Virus record (IMG/VR): IMGVR_UViG_3300031766_002224
Span: 1-57,147 of that record
DNA length: 57,147 bases
Source: a virus
Direction: 5' to 3' (one strand)
Under the pieces are notes generated by a model, which did not search any database, was not told the origin of the DNA, and saw nothing but the letters and a program-made list of their open reading frames with translations. The translations under genes and the position numbers were made by a program. Positions 7,605-15,492 of this stretch are shown piece after piece. The first letter of the stretch is position 1; every line of letters starts with the position of its first letter.

Positions 7605-8044
7605 TTGGTTGCCTGCGCCACTAATACAGTTGTCACTACGCCCAGAAGCATTCCGGTGCCCATGAAGACATACCAGTAGTTGTTGGGCGCAGCTAAAGCA
7701 GTGGTTTCCAATCTAGTATTCTCTTCTCTAAGAGATTCTATTGTTTTTTCATGAATTGTTTTTTCATAATTAAACTCTGCAAAAAGCTTTCCAAATTCTA
7801 AGTCAAATTCTGCTTTTTGAATTGCTAGCGATTTTTCCTTCTGTGCGGTGCACCACTGGTCTCTGGTCTCTTTGTCAGCTATAATATATGCCGAGGCTAC
7901 AATATCAAAACAATATCCAGAAAAAGGAGAAGGTTGACCTTTTTCAATCTGAGTGTAGTTTCCAGGCATGGCCATGGAATTCGACGCAAAACTAATTAAT
8001 GCGAGTGAAACCAAACAAGTCTTCAATTTTCTTATTAATCTCAT
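7601..8044 (-). CDS. Secreted protein with C-terminal membrane anchor, candidate spanin-like lysis partner
   Basis: A 147-residue protein with a textbook signal peptide: basic M-R-L-I-R-K-L-K, a hydrophobic core (residues 9-20), and S-N-S-M-A before a likely cleavage after Ala25. The mature part starts with K-G-Q-P-S-P-F-S-G and has Cys45 and Cys65, which could pair in the periplasm, then a helical charged stretch (70-118), then a membrane helix (about 123-143). There is no lipobox, so it is not a typical Rz1 outer-membrane lipoprotein. The gene starts 53 bases inside the upstream i-spanin-like gene in another frame, an arrangement that recalls Rz/Rz1. A lysis role is inferred from topology and context. 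Confidence 0.7.
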   Translation of the reverse strand: MRLIRKLKTCLVSLALISFASNSMAMPGNYTQIEKGQPSPFSGYCFDIVASAYIIADKETRDQWCTAQKEKSLAIQKAEFDLEFGKLFAEFNYEKTIHEKTIESLREENTRLETTALAAPNNYWYVFMGTGMLLGVVTTVLVAQATK

Positions 8045-8399
8045 GAGGGTTGTCCTTTGAACTTTTGATTATCTGTTTAATCTTTTTCTTTTTAATAGCA
8101 GAAAGCTCCTCTTCTTTGAGTTTGAATTCTTTCTCTATTATATCAATAGTTTCTTTGTATTTTAAGTGAAGTTCTTCTCTTTTTTTTATTTCCACAGTGT
8201 GTGCAGACTTCAAAGCTTCAATTTGTTTTTCGTAAGATTCCTTCTTTGCTTCCAAAACTTCTGTCACGGCCCTTACGTTGCCGCGGGAAACAATCCATAC
8301 AGCAATCGTCCAAGTTACGATGAAGGGGATGTGCCAGTGCGTCTTTAGCCAAATCCAAGATGTCTTGACTGTTTTCTTAAATAATATCCACTGCATCAT
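7992..8399 (-). CDS. i-spanin-like protein (N-terminal TM plus coiled coil)
   Basis: A 135-residue protein with one N-terminal membrane helix (about residues 22-38, I-P-F-I-V-T-W-T-I-A-V-W-I-V) followed by a long charged coiled coil (45-110, rich in Glu, Lys and Leu). This is the topology of Rz-type inner-membrane spanins, which disrupt the outer membrane at the last step of Gram-negative host lysis. It sits 1 base after a holin-like gene, and the next gene, for a secreted protein, overlaps its end by 53 bases. There is no sequence-level match to lambda Rz, and many phage proteins share this topology, so the call rests on architecture and neighbours. Confidence 0.65.
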   Translation of the reverse strand: MMQWILFKKTVKTSWIWLKTHWHIPFIVTWTIAVWIVSRGNVRAVTEVLEAKKESYEKQIEALKSAHTVEIKKREELHLKYKETIDIIEKEFKLKEEELSAIKKKKIKQIIKSSKDNPHEINKKIEDLFGFTRIN

Positions 8400-8400
8400 T

Positions 8401-8604
8401 TTAACCTCTTGGGCCGTGCTTCCATTGGACTGCCATGTCTACTAGGGCTTGTGTTCCGATATAGGCCAAAGTTATAGCCGTCCAGTTGTCACTGGTGACT
8501 GTACCATAAGCACATAAACCTGTAGCTGTAATCCATGCTAGAAACTTTCTTGATATAAATCTCTCTGTATACTTGTCGGCAAATGCCTTAATCTGTGTCA
8601 TCAT
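8401..8604 (-). CDS. Small holin-like membrane protein
   Basis: A 67-residue protein with a charged N-terminus (K-A-F-A-D-K-Y-T-E-R-F-I-S-R-K), two hydrophobic segments (about residues 19-36 and 42-59) and a basic C-terminal tail (W-K-H-G-P-R-G). Size and two-helix layout match class II holins, which permeabilise the inner membrane at lysis time. An AGGAGG site lies a few bases before tandem ATG codons (8604 and 8601); such dual starts are a known control device in some holin genes, though here it may be chance. It is followed at once by the i-spanin-like gene. No endolysin gene is recognisable nearby, which limits certainty. Confidence 0.6.
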   Translation of the reverse strand: MMTQIKAFADKYTERFISRKFLAWITATGLCAYGTVTSDNWTAITLAYIGTQALVDMAVQWKHGPRG

Positions 8605-8613
8605 TTCATCCTC

Positions 8614-11600
8614 CTAAATGTTAACGTACGCGAAGCCATCTCTCTTCTCGATATTAATCTGCATATCTACACAATCTTTTAAACTGTCTAGATGTGAGAT
8701 GAGAAGAACGGTCTTGAAGTATCCCTTGACCATATCTAAGATACGGACGAAGCCTTCCATATTTTCTTCATCGAGAGCAGTTCCTGGCTCATCAAGTATA
8801 AATAGGTCGGACTTAGGTAAACTTGACACAGTTAAGAATGCAAGTCTGATTGCCATTGACGCAATAGTCTTCTCTGCTCCTGAGCCCATTTCTAGTGGCC
8901 TAGGGTCGTGGCTGGCATGTTTGATAAAGATATCAAGCTTATCTTCGTTGTTGGAAATGAATACCTCAAACTCTACAATATTGGTTAATATTTTTGCAAT
9001 CTCTTGATTGATGTATGGTAACCTCTCTTTGATTATTTCGTAAGAGACACCATTCGGGTGACAACATGTCATGAACAAATGGTATGCCGCAAAGTCTTCC
9101 TTGAGAGTTTCATATTCTTGAAAATTTTCTTGAGTGTGTTCCAGTTTTTGCTCTAGCGATCCGTGCTTCTTATGCAATTGCATTACTCTTACTTCGCAGT
9201 TTGACATCTCCTCCTCTTTTATTAGGACGTTCTTTTTAAGTTCCTCTCTCGTTGATAACAGTTGTTTCAGGTTCTCGATTGATTCTTTGTTCTCCTCATA
9301 CTCCAAATTTTTACCTCTAAGCTCTTGAAGTTCCACTTGTTCTTTAAACAAGCAGCTGTCCGCTCTCTCAATCGTCAGTTTACTAGATGATATAGTTGTC
9401 GCTATTTCATTCCTCTTGTCAACCAGTTGATTATATTTGTCTATGTGACTGCTAGTTTTTGCCGGCTCCAGATTGTATATTTCAGCGCCCAGCTCGTTGA
9501 TTTCTTTAGACATTGTCTTCATGGAATCTTCTGCTATCTGCACTAGCGATACGGCTTGATGTGCATCCTTGATGAATTTACAAGTCGGGAACTCTGAGCC
9601 GCATGGAACCTGAGATAGCAAATCTTCCTTTAATCGGTTTGCTGTCTTTGTTTCACCTTCTTTTTTTATTTCCTCAAGTAACAAGTTTAATCTATCTGAG
9701 TGCTCATCTATCAGTTTCTTTTTCTTCTCATAAGACTCGATATGAAATGTTGACAGGAAGTCTTCAATCTTCTCGAACTTTCCTTCGTTCTCCAGTAATC
9801 TTTTTTGAGCCTCAGTCTTTCTTTCAGTTGTCTGCAGAATCACTCTTTCCTTATTTTCGATTTCGCGTGACGTTAGTACTGGGTCTATAATCTCCGCCGG
9901 TACGGACTCAATTCTTGATTGAACCTCGTAGAGTTCCTGCTTTATTTCTTGAGACTCTTCTTTCAATGAGACACAAGTTGCTTTGTTTCCTTCTATCGCC
10001 AACTCACTCTTGGTGATCTCTGACTTTATGGTCTTTATTTGCGTTTCAAAATCCACATTTTCATGACGACGTAATGCCGCTTTAGTTTCAGCTGACGCTT
10101 CCTTGGCCATCTTGAACTTCTTGTCGAAGATTTCTAGGTCCAAGAATTTGGCCAGGAATTCCTTTCTTTTGGTCGAACCTTCGTTTATAAAAGATAATGA
10201 GTCCAACTGAGAAGCCATAGACGTCGCCAGGAAGTCAGGAAGAGTTCCGAAGTACCTTCTAACGTTCTTGTCCGTGTCTTGCCGTGAGGTGCCGTTTAAA
10301 CCGGTGTGGTTGCCAACCATGTCCTTGGCGTAGAATTCAAGGTCAGTAGTGGCCTCTTGGGTCTCTACTCCCTTGAGCCTTTTAGTGTACTTGTCTGATT
10401 TTCTCTCTATGATGTAATCAGTATCATCAACTTTTATTGTCGCTGTTGCGATGCAGTTATCCCTGTTCTGATTGATAATGTTCAAGTTCTTGCGAATGGA
10501 CTTCGAAGTGGAGTTATACATGGAATAGAGAAGGGTATCTACGATAGAAGACTTACCTGAATAATTCTTTCCGAAGATGCCAACAATACCTTCTAATTTT
10601 GTAAAGTCTATCGAATTGCCCTCTCCGTAATTAAAAAGGTTATCCCACTCTAAACTTTGCAGAGACCAGTTGACGTTCCTCATGACATCCTCGTTCTCTT
10701 CTATTTGTTTGTTGTACTCTTTGTTTAGGTTGTAGACCTTTTCCAAAACTTCATCGGTGGCGTCGAACTCCTTTAAGTACTCAGCCATGAGAGCCTCCTG
10801 AGTCTTGAGGTCGCGAAGATCCTGTTTTTGCAACCCCTCCGGTGCGGCCACTTGAATCTGTTTACCAGCTGCCCTGTTAAGATAGGTTACTGACTCGGGT
10901 TTGTATCGATACTTAACTATATCGACAGCCTTGCGAACCTTGTCCAGAGACACGTTGTCGACTGATACGATTCTCAGGCGTGCACCTTCAGGGGGCTTTT
11001 GTCTAGGTAAGTTTCCATTCTTGGTTAAGGCAAGAGTAATGAAAGGCTTTGGATTGTTAAAGGTAATGAGCCTGTTGGAAAAGTTATCTCTATCTTCAAT
11101 ATCCCATAGGAGATAGCCTTTATCCAGTGACTCACCAAAGTTTTGTTGAACGGTAGAACCAGCATACCAAATGCGACCTTCCTTATCTAGTTGTTGTGTT
11201 TTGTGAATATCCCCAAGAAAAGCAAAGTCAAACTCTTCAAAAATTTCGATACTGTGGTCGCCGCCTAGTGTCCAATTCTGGTCTGTCTTAGATTTATCAA
11301 TAGCGCCGTGATATAACGCTATGTTAACTAGGTCATAGTTTGTTGGTTGTACCCAGTTTTCTTCATCAAATACAGATAAAACATTTAGACAAAACTTATC
11401 ATTGATTTTTGTCTCTCCAGCGTTCTTTAGCAGGATAAGATTTGGGTCATTGATGGCTTTTGCGATTGGCGAAAGAGCGTCTTGCCTAGAGCCGTTACGA
11501 AGGTTGCCGTCGTGATTGCCCAAGATAACATAGGTCGGTGCAATTGCCGCGAGGTTCTGAAAGAAATCCCTACACATGTCTACAAACTCTGGTGAGATTT

Positions 11601-11751
11601 GTGTCTTGGTGTGGGCGATGTCTCCGCAGTGGATAATGTAATCCACCTTCTCTTCTTTTAGTGATTTATAAAGCTGTTGAAATACGTCTTTGTATTCAAA
11701 ATGATATTTTAAGTTTCGGATGTGTGTATCCGCGATATGAGCAAATCTCAT
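8614..11751 (-). CDS. Fused Mre11-Rad50 (SbcD-SbcC; gp47-gp46) recombination nuclease
   Basis: A 1045-residue fusion. Residues 1-250 are a calcineurin-like phosphoesterase with Asp8/His10 (A-D-T-H), Asp44 (C-G-D-I-A-H) and N79-H80-D81 (G-N-H-D), as in SbcD, Mre11 and T4 gp47. From about residue 365 it is an SMC-type ATPase as in SbcC, Rad50 and T4 gp46: Walker A G-K-N-Y-S-G-K-S (about 394-401), two coiled-coil arms, an apex with C-G-S-E-F-P-T-C (about 716-723), ABC signature region G-S-G-A-E-K-T, Walker B F-I-L-D-E-P (about 984) and an H-loop S-H-L-D. In T4 the two are separate genes that process double-strand ends for recombination-dependent replication. A GGAGAA site and a consensus sigma-70 promoter lie just upstream. 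Confidence 0.95.
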   Translation of the reverse strand: MRFAHIADTHIRNLKYHFEYKDVFQQLYKSLKEEKVDYIIHCGDIAHTKTQISPEFVDMCRDFFQNLAAIAPTYVILGNHDGNLRNGSRQDALSPIAKAINDPNLILLKNAGETKINDKFCLNVLSVFDEENWVQPTNYDLVNIALYHGAIDKSKTDQNWTLGGDHSIEIFEEFDFAFLGDIHKTQQLDKEGRIWYAGSTVQQNFGESLDKGYLLWDIEDRDNFSNRLITFNNPKPFITLALTKNGNLPRQKPPEGARLRIVSVDNVSLDKVRKAVDIVKYRYKPESVTYLNRAAGKQIQVAAPEGLQKQDLRDLKTQEALMAEYLKEFDATDEVLEKVYNLNKEYNKQIEENEDVMRNVNWSLQSLEWDNLFNYGEGNSIDFTKLEGIVGIFGKNYSGKSSIVDTLLYSMYNSTSKSIRKNLNIINQNRDNCIATATIKVDDTDYIIERKSDKYTKRLKGVETQEATTDLEFYAKDMVGNHTGLNGTSRQDTDKNVRRYFGTLPDFLATSMASQLDSLSFINEGSTKRKEFLAKFLDLEIFDKKFKMAKEASAETKAALRRHENVDFETQIKTIKSEITKSELAIEGNKATCVSLKEESQEIKQELYEVQSRIESVPAEIIDPVLTSREIENKERVILQTTERKTEAQKRLLENEGKFEKIEDFLSTFHIESYEKKKKLIDEHSDRLNLLLEEIKKEGETKTANRLKEDLLSQVPCGSEFPTCKFIKDAHQAVSLVQIAEDSMKTMSKEINELGAEIYNLEPAKTSSHIDKYNQLVDKRNEIATTISSSKLTIERADSCLFKEQVELQELRGKNLEYEENKESIENLKQLLSTREELKKNVLIKEEEMSNCEVRVMQLHKKHGSLEQKLEHTQENFQEYETLKEDFAAYHLFMTCCHPNGVSYEIIKERLPYINQEIAKILTNIVEFEVFISNNEDKLDIFIKHASHDPRPLEMGSGAEKTIASMAIRLAFLTVSSLPKSDLFILDEPGTALDEENMEGFVRILDMVKGYFKTVLLISHLDSLKDCVDMQINIEKRDGFAYVNI

Positions 11752-11781
11752 TTATTCTCCATGAATAATTGTTATGCTCTA

Positions 11782-11810
11782 AGTATAGCAGGGTTTGGTA
11801 GGCGTGTCAA
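11782..11810 (-). promoter_or_regulatory. Consensus sigma-70 promoter for the Mre11-Rad50 gene
   Basis: On the minus strand TTGACA (11810-11805) is a perfect -35 hexamer, followed after exactly 17 bases by TATACT (11787-11782), one mismatch from the -10 consensus. The expected start is about 7 bases on, giving a leader of some 25 bases before the ATG at 11751, with a GGAG ribosome site. The -35 begins immediately after the stop codon of the 56-residue gene. This would allow early transcription by host RNA polymerase of a gene that lies within otherwise late-looking genes. Confidence 0.85.
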
Positions 11811-11981
11811 CTAAATTCTTTTGAGGCCAAGCTCTTCTAGTTGAATTGGTGTAAGTTTCTCAAGAATAATAGCGAATGCTTTCTTTTCTGATTCGGTAAT
11901 CATGTTGAGGTCACCTGTTTCTGCTAAGTGGTTCATCTCTTCTGCGATGATTTCTTTTAGTCTTCTTTTTGTAAGTTCCAT
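11811..11981 (-). CDS. Small 56-residue protein with LTKxxLKEIIxEEM motif
   Basis: An ATG at 11981 opens a 56-codon frame ending in TAG at 11811. An AAGGAG site lies 7 bases upstream and the frame starts 2 bases after the neighbouring 80-residue gene ends, so it is a credible gene despite its size. The protein starts M-E-L-T-K-R-R-L-K-E-I-I-A-E-E-M and continues as helix, including E-K-K-A-F-A-I-I-L-E-K-L and an end like L-E-E-L-G-L-K-R-I. The N-terminus resembles those of the proteins at 11984-12226 and 312-719. No function is known; a small adaptor or virion-packaged protein is possible. Confidence 0.7.
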   Translation of the reverse strand: MELTKRRLKEIIAEEMNHLAETGDLNMITESEKKAFAIILEKLTPIQLEELGLKRI

Positions 11982-11983
11982 TG

Positions 11984-12226
11984 TTATTCTCCTTTGCCTT
12001 TTGGTCGAGATTCTTCTAGTGCAAGCAAAATTAAGTCCATTGTATCGTAAATAATTCCAAATCTATCAAGGTTTTTTTTCTGCTCGGTGTTTCCGGTGGC
12101 TGATTTCATCTTCAAGCCATCTAAGCGGGCTCTTGCCTTTTGAAGATATACGTCTGATTCACTCTGTTCCAACATGACTGACTGCATTTCTTCTTTTATA
12201 ATATTAGTGAGTTCTGATTTTTTCAT
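11984..12226 (-). CDS. Small 80-residue protein with MKKSEL motif, unknown function
   Basis: An 80-residue helical protein starting M-K-K-S-E-L-T-N-I-I-K-E-E-M, nearly the same as the start of the prohead-region protein at 312-719, while the rest differs. Residues 25-75 are charged helix (L-Q-K-A-R-A-R-L-D-G-L and Y-D-T-M-D-L-I-L-L-A-L-E-E). A CTAGGAG site precedes the ATG. It lies between the primase gene and a 56-residue gene with a similar N-terminus. No catalytic motif is seen. The shared N-terminal segment may be a localisation or processing signal. Confidence 0.75.
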   Translation of the reverse strand: MKKSELTNIIKEEMQSVMLEQSESDVYLQKARARLDGLKMKSATGNTEQKKNLDRFGIIYDTMDLILLALEESRPKGKGE

Positions 12227-12236
12227 TATTGTGCTC

Positions 12237-13154
12237 CTAGAAATCTAATTTATAATGTAAATAGTCTAAATCGGATACAATATCCGCATTTTGTTTTCGC
12301 TCTTCTACAATTTCTACTGGCATTTCTCCGATGTCTGCGTATGGCGTAATCTTGATCGACATGGCATTTATTCCGTATTCTCTTAACCTCTTCGCTATTC
12401 CGAACTCTTTGTCTTTCACGTCATCGTCGAGAGCCAGGTAGACATTTGGCTTTCTTTCGCAGATTTTCTGGAATAGAATTGAATTTTCCCGAAGTGTTGA
12501 ACCAAGTAAAGGAATTGCGTTTCGACACTTCATTGCGTCAAACACGCCCTCTACCAAGATTATGTCACTATCCCAGTCAATGTTCAATCCATTAAAGATA
12601 ATGTCCTTACTTACTTTTGGGTTCTTGTACTTCATCCAGTCATCCGTATAAGATCTAGCAATAAAGAAGTTTAAGTTTCCATGAACGTCGAAAGAGGGAA
12701 CGATTACCCTATCTTGGTATTCTCCAAAATCACAAAAGCCTATTTTCCAAGCCAGGATGTCGGTGTCTGTAAACCCTCTAGAGTAAAGGTAGTTAAGTGC
12801 TTTTCGTTTTACTCTTGTCTTTTTACCTGTAAGTGTTTGGAAGTTCTCTGGTAAATCGATTACCTGAGGTGGTAGTTCTTCTTGCTCTGCAAAAATAGTG
12901 TCGTACTTATCTAGGTCGACTTCACCCTCAAGCAAACGCCAATCTGCATAGTAGGATGGGGCAAACCTGCGAATGAGTGGGGAAATTTTAGTCCCTGAGT
13001 AATCACAAATCCAACACTTAAAAACTCCTTTATCGATATTTACTGAGAGTTTTAGCTTGTGGTGGTTGCACTTAGGGCAATGGAATTGATGCTCTTCTTC
13101 GTTAGTCCAACAATTGCCAAGGGCCCTTTTAAGTAGTTTTAGTTTCTCCGACAA
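12237..13154 (-). CDS. DNA primase with zinc finger and Toprim domain (T4 gp61/DnaG type)
   Basis: A 305-residue primase. The N-terminal zinc finger has C26-P-K-C29 and C47-W-I-C50, the arrangement of CHC2-type primase fingers that read the template. The Toprim catalytic core follows: Glu202 and Asp206 in L-V-E-G-V-F-D-A, then Asp243-Asp245 in L-A-L-D-D-D, residues that bind the metal ions used for RNA primer synthesis. D-R-V-I-V-P-S-F-D near residue 148 is the usual lead-in strand. Length is close to T4 gp61 (342). It overlaps the end of the RuvC-like gene by 26 bases. No replicative helicase is seen in the window; it probably lies elsewhere in the genome. Confidence 0.92.
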   Translation of the reverse strand: MSEKLKLLKRALGNCWTNEEEHQFHCPKCNHHKLKLSVNIDKGVFKCWICDYSGTKISPLIRRFAPSYYADWRLLEGEVDLDKYDTIFAEQEELPPQVIDLPENFQTLTGKKTRVKRKALNYLYSRGFTDTDILAWKIGFCDFGEYQDRVIVPSFDVHGNLNFFIARSYTDDWMKYKNPKVSKDIIFNGLNIDWDSDIILVEGVFDAMKCRNAIPLLGSTLRENSILFQKICERKPNVYLALDDDVKDKEFGIAKRLREYGINAMSIKITPYADIGEMPVEIVEERKQNADIVSDLDYLHYKLDF

Positions 13155-13668
13155 CCTTATCTCCCGCCAGTGCTATTATAATACTGTCACACAGATCGTA
13201 CATCCCTGGCTTGGGATTTCCATGCTTTGTATATTGTATCTTAATTTGTGGGTAGTTGTCAAGAACAAATTGAAGAACCTTTTCTTTGGAGTTCTCACCC
13301 CTTTTGATTTCTACACCTGCTTTTTTCCTGGCCGAGGTGGCGCCTATCATCTGTGGTTGGATTTTAAAATTCTCGAAACACAACCAAGACACTATACCAT
13401 TAAACCTGGATAATGTCGATAAAGTTTTTGCTGAGGAGAATCCTGAACGGAAAGATTGTAGCGATTGTTCTATAAAGATCTCTTCTATCTCGTGCCGCGA
13501 TTGGATGTCTAAAAGATTTTGCTTGATGAGTTTTGCTTTTTCGTAAAGAGTCGGGAAGTACCTTTTGTTTCTTGTGTCCCAGTAGAAACTATCAATTATT
13601 TTACCATCACACAAGACAGTGGCGCCTGTTATGGACGTCGATATATCAAGACCTAGAATTGTTTTCAT
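13129..13668 (-). CDS. RuvC-like Holliday junction resolvase
   Basis: A 179-residue RNase H-fold nuclease with the RuvC catalytic set: Asp8 in L-G-L-D-I-S-T, Glu67 in F-I-E-Q-S, and Asp158/Asp161 in Y-D-L-C-D-S-I-I-I-A. RuvC-type enzymes cut four-way junctions; in T4-like phages the unrelated gp49 usually does this before packaging, so a RuvC-type enzyme here would be a functional replacement. It overlaps the J-domain gene upstream by 23 bases and the primase gene downstream by 26 bases, a tightly coupled group. Substrate is inferred from the family; related folds also serve other DNA-processing roles. Confidence 0.88.
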   Translation of the reverse strand: MKTILGLDISTSITGATVLCDGKIIDSFYWDTRNKRYFPTLYEKAKLIKQNLLDIQSRHEIEEIFIEQSLQSFRSGFSSAKTLSTLSRFNGIVSWLCFENFKIQPQMIGATSARKKAGVEIKRGENSKEKVLQFVLDNYPQIKIQYTKHGNPKPGMYDLCDSIIIALAGDKVVGETKTT

Positions 13669-14305
13669 GTATTTTCTCCAGAAGTTCGCTTAGTATCTGT
13701 TCTTTTCTTGCAGGGTCATCGCAAAAAAACCAGTGCCAGACCATAGTTGATTCTATACGACTTAGTTCTGCTTTTATACTACTAATTTCTTGTTGCGCCT
13801 TTTTTAGGCGCGCGCTTGAAATTTCTGGAACCTCCATCTCCATTTCCATTGCAATATCTGCCAAGGCCATTAAATCATTTTCTTCTAGCGCGGCTCTTGC
13901 TCGAGAATATAATTCCAGTTTGTTATCTTTATCGGGGCCTGGTGGGAGTTCTTCTAGTTTGTCGGGGTGTATGCTTGTCGCGATTTGCCGGAATAGTTTC
14001 TTAACTTCGGGGTCCACATTACTTTGGTAGGACTTTGTATCTTCTCCAGGAGGATGTGGGGATGTGTTGTTAACTTCTTGTTTTTTGTTATTGTTCTCTT
14101 CGGTATCTGGAGTGATTGCAGTCTCGATGTCCGTGCCCCGTTCTTTCTCTTTTTTTGTTTCTGTCGAGTACTCTTTTCTGTATTTCTCATCTACAATGGC
14201 GCCGGCGGAATGTAAAATTTCTTTTGAAACTTTAAGCTCTGATTTGAGTGATGATAATTTTACCACCAAAAGTTTCATTTTTCTTTTTTTAAAGTGAGCC
14301 TTCAT
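13646..14305 (-). CDS. J-domain (DnaJ-like) protein
   Basis: A 219-residue protein. Residues 96-150 form a J-domain-like unit: V-K-K-L-F-R-Q-I-A-T-S-I, the diagnostic H113-P-D115-K, and a following helix with L-E-L-Y-S-R-A-R-A-A-L. J-domains stimulate the ATPase of Hsp70 (DnaK). The first 90 residues are charged and probably flexible, with an Asn/Lys-rich linker; the last 60 form helix with V-W-H-W-F-F near residue 188. There is no Gly/Phe region or zinc finger, so it is not a full DnaJ. The ATG directly follows the upstream stop; a second ATG ten codons in is an alternative start. It may recruit host DnaK for replication-complex remodelling or virion assembly. Confidence 0.8.
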   Translation of the reverse strand: MKAHFKKRKMKLLVVKLSSLKSELKVSKEILHSAGAIVDEKYRKEYSTETKKEKERGTDIETAITPDTEENNNKKQEVNNTSPHPPGEDTKSYQSNVDPEVKKLFRQIATSIHPDKLEELPPGPDKDNKLELYSRARAALEENDLMALADIAMEMEMEVPEISSARLKKAQQEISSIKAELSRIESTMVWHWFFCDDPARKEQILSELLEKIHENNSRS

Positions 14306-15490
14306 TCAAAAGTCAATACCCATCTTAATCATGTACTCCCTCTTTTCTGTTTTTTTGATTGGAGTCGCTAGCGTTGCGATAGCAATGAGATTTTTGTCTT
14401 TATCGTATATACCTACCTTAGATATGTACGTAACGTTTTCAAAATCTTCTTCATGATCCGAATAGGGTGACTTGTTTGTTTTCTTTGTGTTTCTTATTCT
14501 TTCTGTATATGAGGACGAAGTGAAGTCGTACGATTTTTCTTCTGTCTTTTCTAAAAAGGTTGGATTAGAAGAGAGGTTCATCTCCCCCTCTCTAGAAAAT
14601 GCATACATCGTCAATGTTGGGATTTTGTTTATTCCTTTGAAGTCTACAGTGTATGCTGACCCTGTCACGCTTCCGTGACTCAACGTTGTGCCGCCTTGGG
14701 TTATTCCTGTTCCGAAATTAGTCCATGACGGCGATGATAGAGCGGAAGTGGACTTATAGTAATCAGTGTAACTAGGGTCTAGAGCCGTCGATGAGGTGAG
14801 CAAGATTAACCCCTGATTATAGACTACGTTACCTATAGTGTGTCCAGTTGTTGTCCCTGACACTTGTATCAGTCTCCCATCTTTATTTATGTCTTGCGCC
14901 TCGGCTAAGAGCGTCCCTGTAACTGAATATCTTAATTTTATACTTCCCTTTTCTATCCCGGAGCCGCAGAATATTCCCGGTACACACACCATGTTTATTT
15001 CTGAGGTTCCCAATGTTCCATAGGTCAAGCCGTTACTAAAACTTCCTTGCGTTCTTATAACATTTGCTAGCGCTCTGACATACTTCTTATTATTGTGAGC
15101 TGGCGCCGCAGAGGAGCTAAATTCGGGCCCCGCGGGAACATAGATTCTGCTAAGAGAGGATGTCACTGGATACTGTTGAGTTAATGTGTCCCCATATGCA
15201 AATTGAGCTTCGTCATCAAAGTTGCTGGTGCTTACGCTTTTGTATGAATACCGGGTGCTGTCTTTTTTTATGAAGGAATGTATCAACGACCCGGATGGCC
15301 TGTTGATGTTTAATTCGTGAAGACTTACTTCTCCGGACTTGATGTGTTTAATGTTATTTGAGAAGTTACCGGTATGCATGCGCTGCTTTTGCAAATATAC
15401 GGTGCCGCTGTGGATTATGAAGTTGAAGTCCGGCTTGGCAACAATAGTGTTGTATATTAAGTCTTTTGGCTCAAACCTTTTGAACTTCAT
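14306..15490 (-). CDS. Tail/baseplate-associated structural protein, paralogue of next gene
   Basis: A 394-residue Ser/Thr/Tyr-rich protein with beta-rich composition typical of virion appendages. Its last 90 residues resemble those of the neighbouring 363-residue protein: N-L-S-S-N-P-T-F-L against N-Y-S-S-N-P-T-Y-L, Y-I-S-K-V-G-I-Y against Y-V-T-T-V-G-L-Y, and similar endings. A duplicated gene pair is therefore likely. The gene begins 2 bases after its paralogue ends. No enzymatic motif is seen. Position at the end of the tail block suggests a baseplate or fibre attachment component. I do not know a T4 counterpart. Confidence 0.8.
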   Translation of the reverse strand: MKFKRFEPKDLIYNTIVAKPDFNFIIHSGTVYLQKQRMHTGNFSNNIKHIKSGEVSLHELNINRPSGSLIHSFIKKDSTRYSYKSVSTSNFDDEAQFAYGDTLTQQYPVTSSLSRIYVPAGPEFSSSAAPAHNNKKYVRALANVIRTQGSFSNGLTYGTLGTSEINMVCVPGIFCGSGIEKGSIKLRYSVTGTLLAEAQDINKDGRLIQVSGTTTGHTIGNVVYNQGLILLTSSTALDPSYTDYYKSTSALSSPSWTNFGTGITQGGTTLSHGSVTGSAYTVDFKGINKIPTLTMYAFSREGEMNLSSNPTFLEKTEEKSYDFTSSSYTERIRNTKKTNKSPYSDHEEDFENVTYISKVGIYDKDKNLIAIATLATPIKKTEKREYMIKMGIDF

Positions 15491-15492
15491 TT

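Noticed and set aside
13533-14030. Plus-strand ORF (165 codons) opposite the RuvC-like and J-domain genes
   Set aside because: The minus-strand frames carry catalytic motifs. The plus-strand product is Ser/Leu-rich, as expected of an antisense shadow.
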